Shown in pieces: positions 39,376 through 49,504 of a stretch of 64,000 nucleotides of DNA (position 1 is its first letter; every line of letters begins with the position of its first letter). Both the position numbers and the translations under genes were made by a program. Below the pieces are notes generated by a model. The model was not told the DNA's origin, did not search any database, and saw only the letters and a program-made list of their open reading frames with translations. This DNA comes from Kluyvera genomosp. 1. GTDB taxonomy: Bacteria > Pseudomonadota > Gammaproteobacteria > Enterobacterales > Enterobacteriaceae. Location: the NCBI RefSeq assembly GCF_001266615.1, contig NZ_LGHZ01000004.1, positions 306,034 through 370,033 of the forward strand. The letters are read 5' to 3'.

Positions 39376-40833
39376 TCAGGAAATTTGTGGTGCTGTGACG
39401 CCAGTAGGTTGAGTGGCCTGACGCTTGCGTGCCTCGGCGGCAGCGTCTTCAACCGGAATATCTTCAAAGCCCAGAATCAGCGTCAGCACGAAGGACAGTA
39501 CAACCGCCAGCGCCATCACGCCGAAGACCCAGACGATGGTCATTGGGTTTGATGGGTCGAAGAACTGCACGCTGGTGAAGAGACCCGGTGCGGCCATTGA
39601 ATGGCTGGCAAGGCCAACGGCTCCTGCGATACCGCCGCAGATAAAGCCGCTAATCAGACTGGCAATCAGCGGGCGCTTCAGACGAATGGCGACGCCGTAA
39701 AGCGCAGGTTCCGAAATACCGGCCAGAATGGCGGATGCGGCGGCCGCCAGCGCGGTTTGGCGCAGTTCCGGGTTTTTGGTTTTCCAGGCAACCGCCAGCG
39801 ATGAACCGCCGAGCGACAGGTTGGCGCCAATTTCAGATGGCATCACCATCCCTTCTTTGCCGGTTTCGGCAATGGTTTGAATGATGGTTGGCGTAAAGAC
39901 GCGGTGCATCCCGGTCATCACCAGCAGCGGCCACAGCGCGCCCATAATAGCGACGGACAGCCAGCCGAGATAGCCGTGAATGGTGTATACCAGCGCGGAG
40001 ATAGCGCTACCGATCCAGATGCCGATAGGGCCGATCAGCAGGATCGCCAGCGGCGCGGCAATCAGCACAATCAGCATCGGTTTGAGGAAGTTTTTGGTCA
40101 CCGCCGGGGTAATTTTATCAACCCAGCGCTCGATGTAAGACAGACACCAGGTCATCACCAGCGCCGGGATTACCGTGTAGGTATATTTCACCGCGGTCAC
40201 CGGGATATAGGCGAATTCAACGTGTTCGCCCTGCGCGGCTTTCGCCATCAATTCGATAAAGCTCGGGTGCACCAGTACCCCGGCGATCGCGATGGCCAGC
40301 GACATGTTGGTTTTGAATTTAACGGCCGCAGAGGCGGCAACCATCAGCGGCAGGAAGAAGAACGCGCCGTCGCCGATTACCGTCAGAATGGTTAATGTCG
40401 GGGCGCCTTTTGGCAGCACGCCGGTCATCTCAAGGATCATCGCCAATAGTTTCACCATTGATCCACCGATAATGGCGGGGATCAGCGGTGACATGGTGCC
40501 GATCAGCGCGTCGAGGATCCCCGCGCCGATGCGTTTTAACGTGAGTTTCGGTTTCCCAACCGGCGCGGCAGGCTGCATATCACCCGGCAGCAGGCTCACG
40601 ACTTCGCGGAACGCCTGTGACACGGTGTTGCCGATAATCACCTGGCACTGATTTTCGTTACGTACCACGCCCATCACGCCGCTGATGCCTTTGAGGCTCG
40701 CGCTATCCACCCGCGTATCGTCTTTCAGCACGAAACGCAGACGCGTCATACAGTGGGTGACGGCGGTGATGTTATCCACGCCGCCAAGCGCGCCGACGAC
40801 GGACTGCGCCAGGGCCGCATAATTTTTAGACAT
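39376..40833 (-). CDS. ascF: PTS beta-glucoside transporter subunit IIBC, AscF
   Basis: A 485-residue EIIBC permease that imports and phosphorylates aryl-beta-glucosides or cellobiose. The IIB domain (~1-80) has the phospho-cysteine in AVTHCMTRLRFVL near residue 28; the IIC domain with ~10 hydrophobic segments fills the rest. There is no IIA domain, so it must borrow one, as in E. coli. Transcribed divergently from ascG, 265 nt away. Confidence 0.95.
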   Translation of the reverse strand: MSKNYAALAQSVVGALGGVDNITAVTHCMTRLRFVLKDDTRVDSASLKGISGVMGVVRNENQCQVIIGNTVSQAFREVVSLLPGDMQPAAPVGKPKLTLKRIGAGILDALIGTMSPLIPAIIGGSMVKLLAMILEMTGVLPKGAPTLTILTVIGDGAFFFLPLMVAASAAVKFKTNMSLAIAIAGVLVHPSFIELMAKAAQGEHVEFAYIPVTAVKYTYTVIPALVMTWCLSYIERWVDKITPAVTKNFLKPMLIVLIAAPLAILLIGPIGIWIGSAISALVYTIHGYLGWLSVAIMGALWPLLVMTGMHRVFTPTIIQTIAETGKEGMVMPSEIGANLSLGGSSLAVAWKTKNPELRQTALAAAASAILAGISEPALYGVAIRLKRPLIASLISGFICGGIAGAVGLASHSMAAPGLFTSVQFFDPSNPMTIVWVFGVMALAVVLSFVLTLILGFEDIPVEDAAAEARKRQATQPTGVTAPQIS

Positions 40834-40909
40834 CGGATTTTATCCTGTTTTATCAGTAGGGTACTTTTCGTCCATCACCGGAAGCTGCGCGGGAAGGAAA
40901 CGTTGTATA

Positions 40910-40998
40910 GGAAACCGGTTCCACATAATCATCTTGTGTTTATTTTGTGATCTCAAGATCTAAAATTTGTTTTTAATTTATTCGTGAAACCGATCACA
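40910..40998. promoter_or_regulatory. AscG operators in the ascF-ascG interval
   Basis: GGAAACCGGTTCCA (40910-40923) and TGAAACCGATCACA (40985-40998) both match the palindromic AscG-type operator TGAAACCGGTTTCA. Between them TTTTGTGATCTCAAGATCT is a possible weak CRP site. Two operators 75 bp apart flank the ascF promoter region. Confidence 0.7.
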
Positions 40999-41098
40999 TA
41001 AAACAGGCGTGATTAAAAACTAACCGCTTTCGCTGTTGCTGAAAATCGCTAAACGGTGAAGTACACTGCTGCCAAATGATTTTTCAAGGATATCGATC

Positions 41099-42112
41099 AT
41101 GACGACGATGCTGGAGGTGGCGCGACGGGCGGGCGTCTCGAAAGCCACCGTCTCCCGGGTGCTATCGGGTAACGGCTACGTAAGCCAGGAAACCAAAGAC
41201 CGGGTGTTTTTGGCGATAGAAGAGAGCGGCTATCGGCCGAATCTGCTGGCGCGTAATCTGGCGACCAAAAAGACCCAAACGCTGGGGCTGGTGGTGACTA
41301 ACACGCTGTATCACGGCGTCTACTTTAGTGAGCTCTTGTTTCATGCCGCGAGCATGACCGAAGCGCAGGGGCGGCGGCTGATTCTGGCCGATGGTAAACA
41401 CAGCGCACAAGAAGAGCGTGAGGCGATTCAGTATCTGCTCGATCTACGCTGCGATGGCATCATTATTTATCCGCGCTTTTTAAGCGTCGACGAGATTGAC
41501 GATATTATTCAACAGCAGCAACAGCCGGTGCTGGTAATTAACCGCCGGTTACGACGCAACAGCAGCCACTGCGTCTATTGCGATCAGAAATCGGCTAGCC
41601 AACAGGCGGTGGAAAAACTCATTGCCCGCGGCCATCGCGATATTGCGTTTATCACCGGTTCACTGGATTCGCCTACTGGTATTGAGCGCCTTTCCGGCTA
41701 TAAAGATGCCCTGACGAAGCACGGTATTGCGGTTCGTGATGAGCTGATTGTTGAAGGGAAATGGACTCCGGCGACCGGTGCGGCGGGCGTAGATACGCTG
41801 CGCGAACGTCGGGTCAGCTTTAGCGCGTTGGTCGCCAGCAATGACGATATGGCAGTAGGCGCTATCAAACAGCTTCACGCCCATGGCGTCAGCGTTCCCC
41901 AGCAGGTGTCGGTGATTGGTTTTGATGACATCACCCTGGCACCGTATATGATCCCGGCGCTATCGAGCGTACGCATACCGGTGACGGAGATGATTAAAGA
42001 GACCATCAACCGGCTTATCTTCATGCTTGACGGCGGTGACTTTAAGTATCAACAAACCTTTCCCGGCGAACTCATTGAGCGCGATTCAATCGTTTCTGGC
42101 CCTCACGCCTAA
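41099..42112 (+). CDS. ascG: Beta-glucoside operon repressor AscG
   Basis: A 337-residue LacI/GalR-family repressor with helix-turn-helix MLEVARRAGVSKATVSRVLSGNGYVS and hinge helix RPNLLARNLATKKT, then a sugar-binding core (GFDDITLAPYMIPALSSVRIP). It should repress ascFB and itself. In E. coli ascG also separates ascFB from hydN. A 30-bp perfect palindrome begins 8 nt after its stop. Confidence 0.95.
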   Translation: MTTMLEVARRAGVSKATVSRVLSGNGYVSQETKDRVFLAIEESGYRPNLLARNLATKKTQTLGLVVTNTLYHGVYFSELLFHAASMTEAQGRRLILADGKHSAQEEREAIQYLLDLRCDGIIIYPRFLSVDEIDDIIQQQQQPVLVINRRLRRNSSHCVYCDQKSASQQAVEKLIARGHRDIAFITGSLDSPTGIERLSGYKDALTKHGIAVRDELIVEGKWTPATGAAGVDTLRERRVSFSALVASNDDMAVGAIKQLHAHGVSVPQQVSVIGFDDITLAPYMIPALSSVRIPVTEMIKETINRLIFMLDGGDFKYQQTFPGELIERDSIVSGPHA

Positions 42113-42120
42113 TCTCGTCA

Positions 42121-42150
42121 GCTGTCATCGTCATTAATGACGATGACAGC
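42121..42150. promoter_or_regulatory. 30-bp perfect palindrome upstream of hydN, probable FhlA site
   Basis: GCTGTCATCGTCATT is followed directly by its reverse complement AATGACGATGACAGC. It lies 54-83 bp upstream of the hydN -24 element. TGACGATGACA resembles strings in the hyc activating region (TGACGATGTCA, TTTGACGAAATGACA). No T-run follows, which argues against a simple ascG terminator. Confidence 0.65.
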
Positions 42151-42203
42151 CATTCCAGCAGCCGCTTCTAAAAAATATCCTTAATAATCAGCTTAATAAA
42201 AGT

Positions 42204-42220
42204 TGGCTCGATTAATGCAT
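42204..42220 (+). promoter_or_regulatory. Sigma-54 promoter of hydN-fdhF-hypF
   Basis: TGGCTCGATTAATGCAT: TGG and GC are 10 nt apart, 38 nt upstream of the hydN ATG. Confidence 0.82.
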
Positions 42221-42257
42221 TCTCCCGCACAATTCATTGTCATTGCTGGAGAAGTTG

Positions 42258-42803
42258 ATGAACCGTTTCATCATTGCTGATGCGAGTAAATGTATTGGCT
42301 GCCGGACATGCGAAGTCGCATGTGTGGTTTCCCACCAGGAAGATCAGGACTGCGCAGCCCTGACGCCACAATCTTTCCTGCCGCGTATCCACGTTATTAA
42401 AGGGATGGATGTGTCCACCGCCACCGCCTGTCGTCAGTGCGAAGACGCCCCGTGCGCCAACGTCTGCCCGAACGGTGCGATCATCCGCGACAAAGGTTTT
42501 ATTCACGTCATGCAGGAACGCTGCATCGGCTGTAAAACCTGCGTGGTGGCGTGCCCGTACGGCGCGATGGAAGTGGTGGTGCGCCCTGTCGTGCGTAACA
42601 GCGGTTCCGGACTGAAAATTCGTGCGGAAAAAGCCGAGGCCAACAAGTGTGACCTGTGCTTCCACCGTGAAGCCGGCCCGGCCTGTATGGAAGCCTGCCC
42701 GACCCACGCGCTGTTCTGCGTTGACCGCGACAAGCTCGAGCAGTTGAGCGCGGAGAAACGCCGCCGTACTGCGCTGGATGTCGCGACGTCTATCTCTTTT
42801 TAA
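42258..42803 (+). CDS. hydN: Electron-transport protein HydN
   Basis: A 181-residue ferredoxin-like protein starting MNRFIIADASKCIGC, related to HycB, with four cysteine clusters (CIGCRTCEVAC; CRQCEDAPCANVCP; CIGCKTCVVACP; CDLCFHREAGPACMEACP). In E. coli it supports formate dehydrogenase H activity. I use the ATG at 42258 with CTGGAGAAG upstream. It is 36 nt upstream of fdhF, so a direct HydN-FdhF partnership is likely. Confidence 0.95.
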   Translation: MNRFIIADASKCIGCRTCEVACVVSHQEDQDCAALTPQSFLPRIHVIKGMDVSTATACRQCEDAPCANVCPNGAIIRDKGFIHVMQERCIGCKTCVVACPYGAMEVVVRPVVRNSGSGLKIRAEKAEANKCDLCFHREAGPACMEACPTHALFCVDRDKLEQLSAEKRRRTALDVATSISF

Positions 42804-42839
42804 AATCCCTTAATTTCTCTTTTAACAGGTCTGTTACTG

Positions 42840-44990
42840 ATGAAAAAAATCACGAGTGTATGCCCTTACTGTGGCGCGGGTTGTAAGCTGAAGCTGGTTG
42901 TTGATAACGGTAAAATTATCCGTGCCGAGGCCGCTGACGGCCAAACGAACCAAAACGAACTGTGTCTGAAAGGCTACTACGGCTGGGACTTCCTTAACGA
43001 TACCAAGCTGCTGACGCCACGATTGACACAGCCGATGATCCGCTATGAGAAGGGCGGCAAATTCACTCCAGTGAGCTGGGATGAGGCGATTCGCTACACC
43101 GCGAAACGTCTTGGCGATATCAAAGCCAAATTCGGGCCGCGCGCGATTATGACCACCGGGTCATCGCGCGGTACCGGCAATGAAACCAACTATGTGATGC
43201 AAAAGTTTGCCCGCGGTGTGCTGCATACCAACAACGTCGACTGCTGCGCGCGCGTGTGCCACGGCCCGTCGGTGGCAGGGTTGCAGGATGTGCTGGGCAA
43301 CGGCGCGATGAGTAACAGTATTGGCGATATCGAAAACTCGCGCTGCCTGCTGGTCTTTGGCTACAACTGTGCGGATTCGCACCCGATCGTGGCGCGACGC
43401 GTCATTAAGGCCAAAGACAAAGGGGCCAAAATTATCGTCTGCGATCCGCGACGCATTGAAACCGCGCGTATCGCCGACCAGCATCTGCAAATGCGCAACG
43501 GCAGCAATATGGCGCTGGTGAATGCCTTTGCCCACGTACTGCTGGAAGAGAATCTCTACGACAAAGAGTACGTGGCGCGCTTTACCACCGGGCTTGATGA
43601 GATGCGTGAAGTGGTCAAAGACTACGCGCCGGAAGCGGTGGAACATCTCACCGGTATCCCGGCGCAGCAGGTTCGTCAGGCCATGCGAACCTACGCCGCC
43701 GCACCGTCCGCGACCATTATGTGGGGCATGGGCGTGACTCAGTTTGGCCAGGCGGTTGACGTGGTGAAAGGGCTAGCAAGCCTCGCGCTGCTGACCGGTA
43801 ACCTTGGGCGTGAAAGCGTCGGCGTTGGCCCGGTTCGTGGGCAAAACAACGTCCAGGGCGCCTGTGATATGGGCGTACTGCCAAACCAGTTCCCTGGCTA
43901 CCAGGATGTGGTTGACCCTGCCGTACGTGAGAAATTCGCTAACGCATGGGGCATTGACGCGAGTTTGATGGACGACAAAGTTGGCGTGCGGATCACCGAA
44001 GTACCGCATCTGGCTCTGGAAGGGAAGGTGAAAGCCTACTACATCATGGGCGAAGATCCGCTGCAAACTGAGGCTGATTTAGGCCTCGTGCGTAAAGGGT
44101 TTGAGGCGCTCGACTTTGTGGTGGTGCAGGACATCTTCATGACCAAAACCGCCGAGCAGGCGGACGTGCTGCTGCCCGCCACTTCATGGGGCGAACACGG
44201 CGGCGTCTTTACCTGCGCCGATCGCGGCTTCCAGCGCTTTGAAAAAGCTATTGAGCCGACCTACAACGTGAAACGGGACTGGGAAATCATCAGCCTGCTG
44301 GCCAGTGAGATGGGCTATCCGATGCATTACGACGACAACCAGCAAATCTGGGACGAAATGCGCGAGCTGTGCCCGCTGTTCTACGGCGTCACCTATGAAA
44401 AAATGGGTGACATGGGCCACGTGCAGTGGCCGTGCCCGACGCTCGACCATCCCGGCACTCAGTATCTGTATGAAGACAACCAGTTCGCGACGCCGGACGG
44501 CAAAGGCCATCTGTTCGCCGCGCCGTGGCGTGCACCGGCTGAAATTCCGGATGCCGATTTCCCACTGGTGCTTTGCACCGTGCGCGAAGTGGGCCACTAC
44601 TCCTGCCGTTCGATGACCGGCAACTGCGCGGCGTTGCAATCGCTGGCTGACGAACCGGGCTTTGTACAGATCAACCCAACGGATGCGGAACTGCTGAACA
44701 TCCGCGACCAGCAGCTGGTGTGGGTCTCTTCACGCCGCGGCAAGGTGATTAGCCGCGCTAACGTCAGCGAACGCATCAACCACGGCAGCGTCTACATGAC
44801 CTACCAGTGGTGGATTGGCGCCTGTAACGAACTGACCCAGGATAACCTCGACCCGATTTCGAAAACGCCGGAAACCAAGTACTGCGCGGTGAAAGTGGAA
44901 GCGATTGACGATCAGAACTGGGCTGAAAACTATGCGCTGGAAAGCTATCAGTTGATGAAAACGCGACTGAAAGTCGCGGTGCTCGGGTAA
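42840..44990 (+). CDS. fdhF: Formate dehydrogenase H catalytic subunit, cysteine form
   Basis: A molybdopterin-bis-MGD enzyme of 716 residues (E. coli FdhF 715) that oxidises formate to CO2 for the hydrogenase. The N-terminal [4Fe-4S] site is [13 protein letters not shown]...NELCLKG (Cys8, 11, 15, 42). The active-site stretch [17 protein letters not shown] has Cys140, encoded by TGC at 43257-43259, where E. coli FdhF has selenocysteine from UGA. Lys44 and His141 of the active site are kept. The reading frame is unbroken, so no SECIS element is needed. Followed by hypF at 5 nt. Confidence 0.93.
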   Translation: MKKITSVCPYCGAGCKLKLVVDNGKIIRAEAADGQTNQNELCLKGYYGWDFLNDTKLLTPRLTQPMIRYEKGGKFTPVSWDEAIRYTAKRLGDIKAKFGPRAIMTTGSSRGTGNETNYVMQKFARGVLHTNNVDCCARVCHGPSVAGLQDVLGNGAMSNSIGDIENSRCLLVFGYNCADSHPIVARRVIKAKDKGAKIIVCDPRRIETARIADQHLQMRNGSNMALVNAFAHVLLEENLYDKEYVARFTTGLDEMREVVKDYAPEAVEHLTGIPAQQVRQAMRTYAAAPSATIMWGMGVTQFGQAVDVVKGLASLALLTGNLGRESVGVGPVRGQNNVQGACDMGVLPNQFPGYQDVVDPAVREKFANAWGIDASLMDDKVGVRITEVPHLALEGKVKAYYIMGEDPLQTEADLGLVRKGFEALDFVVVQDIFMTKTAEQADVLLPATSWGEHGGVFTCADRGFQRFEKAIEPTYNVKRDWEIISLLASEMGYPMHYDDNQQIWDEMRELCPLFYGVTYEKMGDMGHVQWPCPTLDHPGTQYLYEDNQFATPDGKGHLFAAPWRAPAEIPDADFPLVLCTVREVGHYSCRSMTGNCAALQSLADEPGFVQINPTDAELLNIRDQQLVWVSSRRGKVISRANVSERINHGSVYMTYQWWIGACNELTQDNLDPISKTPETKYCAVKVEAIDDQNWAENYALESYQLMKTRLKVAVLG

Positions 44991-44995
44991 AACAA

Positions 44996-47221
44996 ATGCG
45001 TGCAAACGGAGTGCAGATTCGTATCTGCGGCAAAGTTCAGGGGGTCGGTTTTCGCCCCTTCGTTTGGCAACAGGCTAAGCTGCGTGCGCGCTTGGGCGAT
45101 GTCTGTAATGACAGCGCCGGCGTGCTGCTGCGTCTGTACGGTGATGACGCGGACTTTATCACCGCGCTCTATCAGCACTGCCCGCCGCTTGCGCGCATTG
45201 ACAGTACCCACGTTGAGCCCTATGACTGGGCGACGATTCCTACCGATTTTGTCATTCGCGAGAGCGGCGCGGGGGCGATGAGTACGCAGATCGTCCCCGA
45301 CGCGGCAACGTGCCCTGCCTGTCTCGCGGAGATGAACGACCCCGGAGAGCGGCGCTACCGCTATCCGTTTATCAACTGCACCCACTGCGGGCCGCGCTTC
45401 ACTATCATTAACGCCATGCCGTATGACCGGCCGCTGACGGTGATGTCGGCATTCCCGCTGTGCAAGAGGTGCGAGGTGGAATACCGCAACCCTTACGACC
45501 GACGTTTCCACGCTCAGCCGGTGGCCTGCGCCGAATGCGGCCCGTGGCTCAAGTGGCAAAGCGCTGAGCAAAAACTGCAAAAGGAAGCGGCATTACAGGC
45601 CGCTGTCGCGATGCTAACAGCGGGCGGTATCGTCGCCGTGAAAGGCATTGGCGGTTTCCATCTGGCCTGCGACGCAGGAAATTCACGGGCAGTTGCCACG
45701 CTTCGTGCTCGTAAGCATCGCCCGGCGAAACCGCTGGCAGTGATGGTACCCAATGCCGATGCGCTGCCGCTAGAGGCCGTATCGCTTTTAACCACGCCTG
45801 CCGCACCGATTGTGCTGGTGGCGAAACATAATGTCTCTGGCCTGTGTGCCGGGATTGCGCCGGATCTGGCGGAAGTGGGCGTGATGCTGCCCGCTAACCC
45901 ATTGCAGCATTTATTGATGCAGGCGCTGGGGCGTCCGCTGGTGATGACCTCCGGGAATCTGAGTGGCAAACCGCCGGCGTTAACCAATCAGCAGGCGCAG
46001 CACGATCTCGCCGATATCGCTGATGGTTTCCTGCTGCACAATCGCGATATCGTCCAGCGCATGGATGACTCGGTAGTGCGCCAAAGCGGTGAAATGCTGC
46101 GTCGTTCCCGTGGCTATGTGCCGGATGCGCTGCCGCTGCCGCCGGGTTTTCACGATGTGCCGCCGACGCTGTGCCTCGGCGCGGATATGAAAAATACCTT
46201 CTGTCTGGCGCGTGGCGATCAGGCGGTGGTTAGCCAGCACTTCGGCGACCTGACCGATGACGGTGTAGAAGGCCAATGGCAGCAGGCGCTGCGCCTGATG
46301 CAGGCGATTTATGAGTTTACTCCGCAAGCGGTGGTAGCCGATTTTCATGACGGTTATCGCTCGTCGCAATGGGCGCTGGCGAGCGGTCTGCCCGTTCAGC
46401 ACGTGCTGCACCACCATGCGCATATCGCCGCCTGCCTGGCGGAGCACGACTGGCCGCTGGACGGCGGCGAAGTGATTGCGATGGCGCTCGACGGCATTGG
46501 CATGGGCGAATCCGGCGCGCTGTGGGGCGGCGAGTGTCTGCGCGTGAGCTATCGTCACTGTGAGCATCTCGGCGGGCTGCCTGCGGTGGCGCTGCCGGGC
46601 GGCGATCTGGCGGCGCGTCAGCCATGGCGTAACTGGCTTGCGCAGTGTCTGGCCTTTGTGCCGGATTGGCAGGCGTTTGCTGAAACCCAAAGCGTGCAGC
46701 AAAAAAACTGGCCGCTGCTGGCGCAGGCAATCACGCGTGGAATAAACAGTCCGCAGGCCTCTTCCTGTGGTCGTCTGTTTGACGCGGTGGCCTGTGCGCT
46801 CGGCTGTACGTCAGAAACGCAGAGTTATGAAGGGGAGGCGGCCTGCCGTCTTGAAGCGCTCGCCGCCACGTGCCCTGGCGTGGTTCACCCGGTGACGATG
46901 CCGGTGGTGGGCCATCAACTGTGTCTGGCGACTTTCTGGCACAGCTGGCTGTGCTGGCAGGCTGAGCCCGCCGAAAAAGCATGGGCATTTCATGATGCGC
47001 TGGCATGCGGCGTGGCCGCTATGATGCGGGCGCAGGCGCAGCAGGCCGGTATTTCTACGCTGGCGTTTGGTGGCGGCGTGCTGCACAACGCGCTGCTGCG
47101 TAGCCGTCTCTCACACTATTTATCCGATTTCACTCTGCTCTTTCCCAAGCGTTTACCCGCTGGCGATGGGGCGATTTCATTTGGGCAAGCCGTGGTTGCT
47201 GCTGCCCGTAGTCAGGCGTAA
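44996..47221 (+). CDS. hypF: Carbamoyltransferase HypF
   Basis: Makes the cyanide precursor from carbamoyl phosphate and hands the carbamoyl group to HypE. The 741 residues comprise an acylphosphatase domain ([14 protein letters not shown], ~1-90), two zinc fingers ([11 protein letters not shown]...[15 protein letters not shown]...CAECG), a YrdC-like domain ([12 protein letters not shown]...[12 protein letters not shown]) and a Kae1-like domain with [13 protein letters not shown]. It starts 5 nt after fdhF, in the hydN operon. Confidence 0.96.
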   Translation: MRANGVQIRICGKVQGVGFRPFVWQQAKLRARLGDVCNDSAGVLLRLYGDDADFITALYQHCPPLARIDSTHVEPYDWATIPTDFVIRESGAGAMSTQIVPDAATCPACLAEMNDPGERRYRYPFINCTHCGPRFTIINAMPYDRPLTVMSAFPLCKRCEVEYRNPYDRRFHAQPVACAECGPWLKWQSAEQKLQKEAALQAAVAMLTAGGIVAVKGIGGFHLACDAGNSRAVATLRARKHRPAKPLAVMVPNADALPLEAVSLLTTPAAPIVLVAKHNVSGLCAGIAPDLAEVGVMLPANPLQHLLMQALGRPLVMTSGNLSGKPPALTNQQAQHDLADIADGFLLHNRDIVQRMDDSVVRQSGEMLRRSRGYVPDALPLPPGFHDVPPTLCLGADMKNTFCLARGDQAVVSQHFGDLTDDGVEGQWQQALRLMQAIYEFTPQAVVADFHDGYRSSQWALASGLPVQHVLHHHAHIAACLAEHDWPLDGGEVIAMALDGIGMGESGALWGGECLRVSYRHCEHLGGLPAVALPGGDLAARQPWRNWLAQCLAFVPDWQAFAETQSVQQKNWPLLAQAITRGINSPQASSCGRLFDAVACALGCTSETQSYEGEAACRLEALAATCPGVVHPVTMPVVGHQLCLATFWHSWLCWQAEPAEKAWAFHDALACGVAAMMRAQAQQAGISTLAFGGGVLHNALLRSRLSHYLSDFTLLFPKRLPAGDGAISFGQAVVAAARSQA

Positions 47222-47230
47222 GGAGTTCTC

Positions 47231-48247
47231 ATGTTGTTGAATGTGCTTCGCCAGCAGCCGCGTGCGTCGCTGCTGGTGCTGGTTTTGCTGCTGGCGAATT
47301 TATTGGCGTGGGGCTGGGCATGGCAGGCGTTTGGTCATAACGGCGCGCTGATGGCCGCCAGCCTGCTGGCGTGGGGCTACGGCCTGCGTCATGCGGTGGA
47401 TGCTGACCACATTGCGGCGATTGATAATGTCACCCGCAAAATGATGCAGCAGGGCAAACGTCCGTTCGGCGTCGGCGCCTGGTTCTCGCTGGGGCACTCT
47501 TCCATTGTAGTGCTGGCGTCGGTAGCGATTGCCGCCACGGCGACCGCTTTCCAGCATAAGATGAGCTGGTTCCACGATACCGGCAGTATTATCGGTACGG
47601 CAGTCTCGGCGATATTTCTGCTGGCAATGGCGCTGGTGAACCTGATTATTCTGCGCGGCGTGTGGCGCAGTTTCCAGGCTTTGAAAAAGGGCGAGTGGAT
47701 TGATGCCGACGCCCCGGTGAGCGGTGGGCTGATGAGCGCGCTGTTTAGCCGCACTTTCCGCCTGATTGGTAAGAGCTGGCACATGTACCTGGTGGGTTTT
47801 CTGTTTGGCCTCGGCTTTGATACTGCCACCGAAATCGGCGTACTGGGGATCTCAGCGGCCAGCGCTTCCAGTGGGATGTCGATGTGGTCGATTATGGTCT
47901 TCCCGGCGCTGTTCGCTAGCGGCATGGCGCTGGTGGATACCCTCGATAATATTCTGATGGTTGGCGCCTACGGCTGGGCCTTCAATAAACCGCAGCGTAA
48001 GCTCTATTACAACATGACTATTACCGGGGCTTCTGTTGTGGTGGCGCTGTTTATCGGCGGGCTGGAAGCGCTGGGGTTGATTATGGATAAATTCGACTTA
48101 ACCGGCGGACTGTGGAGCGATGTTGCGCTGCTAAGCGATAACCTCGGTAACGCGGGCTTTGTGGTGATTGGCCTGTTTGCGCTGTGCTGGCTGGTGTCGA
48201 TGGTGAACTACCGCTGGCGCAACTATGACGCGCTGGTGGTGCGTTAA
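47231..48247 (+). CDS. NiCoT-family nickel/cobalt permease (HoxN/HupN/NixA)
   Basis: A 338-residue membrane protein with about eight helices and the NiCoT signature RHAVDADHIAAIDN (near residue 55), FSLGHSSIVV, LGFDTATEIG and GMALVDTLDN. It imports Ni2+ (some members Co2+). It follows hypF by 9 nt, so it is expressed with hydN-fdhF-hypF and probably supplies nickel to hydrogenase 3. The FHL region of E. coli has no such gene. Confidence 0.93.
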   Translation: MLLNVLRQQPRASLLVLVLLLANLLAWGWAWQAFGHNGALMAASLLAWGYGLRHAVDADHIAAIDNVTRKMMQQGKRPFGVGAWFSLGHSSIVVLASVAIAATATAFQHKMSWFHDTGSIIGTAVSAIFLLAMALVNLIILRGVWRSFQALKKGEWIDADAPVSGGLMSALFSRTFRLIGKSWHMYLVGFLFGLGFDTATEIGVLGISAASASSGMSMWSIMVFPALFASGMALVDTLDNILMVGAYGWAFNKPQRKLYYNMTITGASVVVALFIGGLEALGLIMDKFDLTGGLWSDVALLSDNLGNAGFVVIGLFALCWLVSMVNYRWRNYDALVVR

Positions 48248-48278
48248 GATTAGCGTCAGAGCCGGTACCGAACGCCAG

Positions 48279-48304
48279 AAAAAAAAGCCCCGGGGCAGCG
48301 GGGC
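48279..48304 (-). terminator. Intrinsic terminator after norVW
   Basis: GCCCC (48287-48291) pairs with GGGGC (48300-48304); on the minus strand eight Ts follow. It ends the norVW transcript and lies 31 nt past the convergent nickel permease gene. Confidence 0.8.
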
Positions 48305-48370
48305 AAACATATGACTTTGCGCTTCCTTGCGCATGAGGTTAAGTCAAACAGTGGACTGAGGGTTTACTGA

Positions 48371-49504
48371 TTAACTGACCAGCGACTTCAATAAGCCAAA
48401 GGCTTCTTTCATTCTTTCTTCGCTGACCACAAAGGCTCGCAGCTGCTGACTGGCATCATAGCCTTGAGCCAGCATACCGTCGGCGCGGGTTTCAATGGCC
48501 CAGTTCAGATCCTGACGGCGGGTTTCGCCCGCCAGGTGCAGCGGCAGATCCGGCGTTTTCACCTTCACCAGCATATTGGGCAGCTTCAGCTCGCCGGACT
48601 GGCCGAGCAGATTTTTCGCCAGACACATAGCGCTCATCAGAATCGGCTGCAGGAACGGCATCACCGCGCCTTTGATTTCTGCGCAGTCACCTAGCGCATA
48701 AATATCCGGATTGCTGGTTTGCAGCGTGCTATCGACTTTTACGCCACGGTTAATCTCCAGACCCGCCATCCGCGCCAGCGCCGTTTCGGGACGCAGACCT
48801 GTGGCGGCAACCACTGCATCGACTTCCACGTGGCGGTCGCGGTCAAAGCTGGCGCGAATACCGCTCGCAGTTTGCTCCAGCCCTTGCAGCTGGCTTTTCA
48901 ACAGCAGGTGAATGCCCATATCGGTCAGACGATGCTGCAGCCGGCTGCTCACCTCTGGCGGCATGAGCGAAGCCAGTACGCTGGCAGAGTTATCCACCAC
49001 GGTGACCGCTTTACCCGCCCGGCAGAAGTCCATGGCCAGTTCGCTACCAATCAAACCGCCGCCGATAATGAGCACCCGTTTGGCATCGCGTAGCGTCGTT
49101 TGCGCGGCACCGAACTCCTGCTGGCTGTTGAGGGTCAGCATCAGCTCTTTGCCCGGTACCGGTGGCACAATGGCTGACGCACCGGTCGCCAATACCAATT
49201 TGTCGTAGTGCCATTCGTGGTTTTGGCTTTTTACCACGTGCGCCTCGGCGTCGATTCCAGTAACCCAGGTCTGCGGGAACAGATTCAAGTTGTACTGTTC
49301 GGCGAACTCACCGGCGGTTTGCAGGGTGAGATCGGCTGCGGTTTGCCCACGGCTGACGACGTGACTCAAATCCGGTTTATTGTATTCGTCGATACTGTCG
49401 GCGGCGATGAGCGTCAATTTGACGCTCGTATCCTGTTTACGGATATTTTTCACCAGTTGGCGGGCGGCGAAGCCCGAGCCAACGATCACAATGCCATGAT
49501 TCAT
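48371..49504 (-). CDS. norW: NADH:flavorubredoxin reductase NorW
   Basis: A 377-residue FAD enzyme that passes electrons from NADH to the rubredoxin domain of NorV for nitric oxide reduction. N-terminal FAD-binding [22 protein letters not shown] and central NAD-binding [16 protein letters not shown] (near residue 145) are clear, as is the second FAD motif [12 protein letters not shown]. Start overlaps norV by 4 nt. Confidence 0.96.
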   Translation of the reverse strand: MNHGIVIVGSGFAARQLVKNIRKQDTSVKLTLIAADSIDEYNKPDLSHVVSRGQTAADLTLQTAGEFAEQYNLNLFPQTWVTGIDAEAHVVKSQNHEWHYDKLVLATGASAIVPPVPGKELMLTLNSQQEFGAAQTTLRDAKRVLIIGGGLIGSELAMDFCRAGKAVTVVDNSASVLASLMPPEVSSRLQHRLTDMGIHLLLKSQLQGLEQTASGIRASFDRDRHVEVDAVVAATGLRPETALARMAGLEINRGVKVDSTLQTSNPDIYALGDCAEIKGAVMPFLQPILMSAMCLAKNLLGQSGELKLPNMLVKVKTPDLPLHLAGETRRQDLNWAIETRADGMLAQGYDASQQLRAFVVSEERMKEAFGLLKSLVS

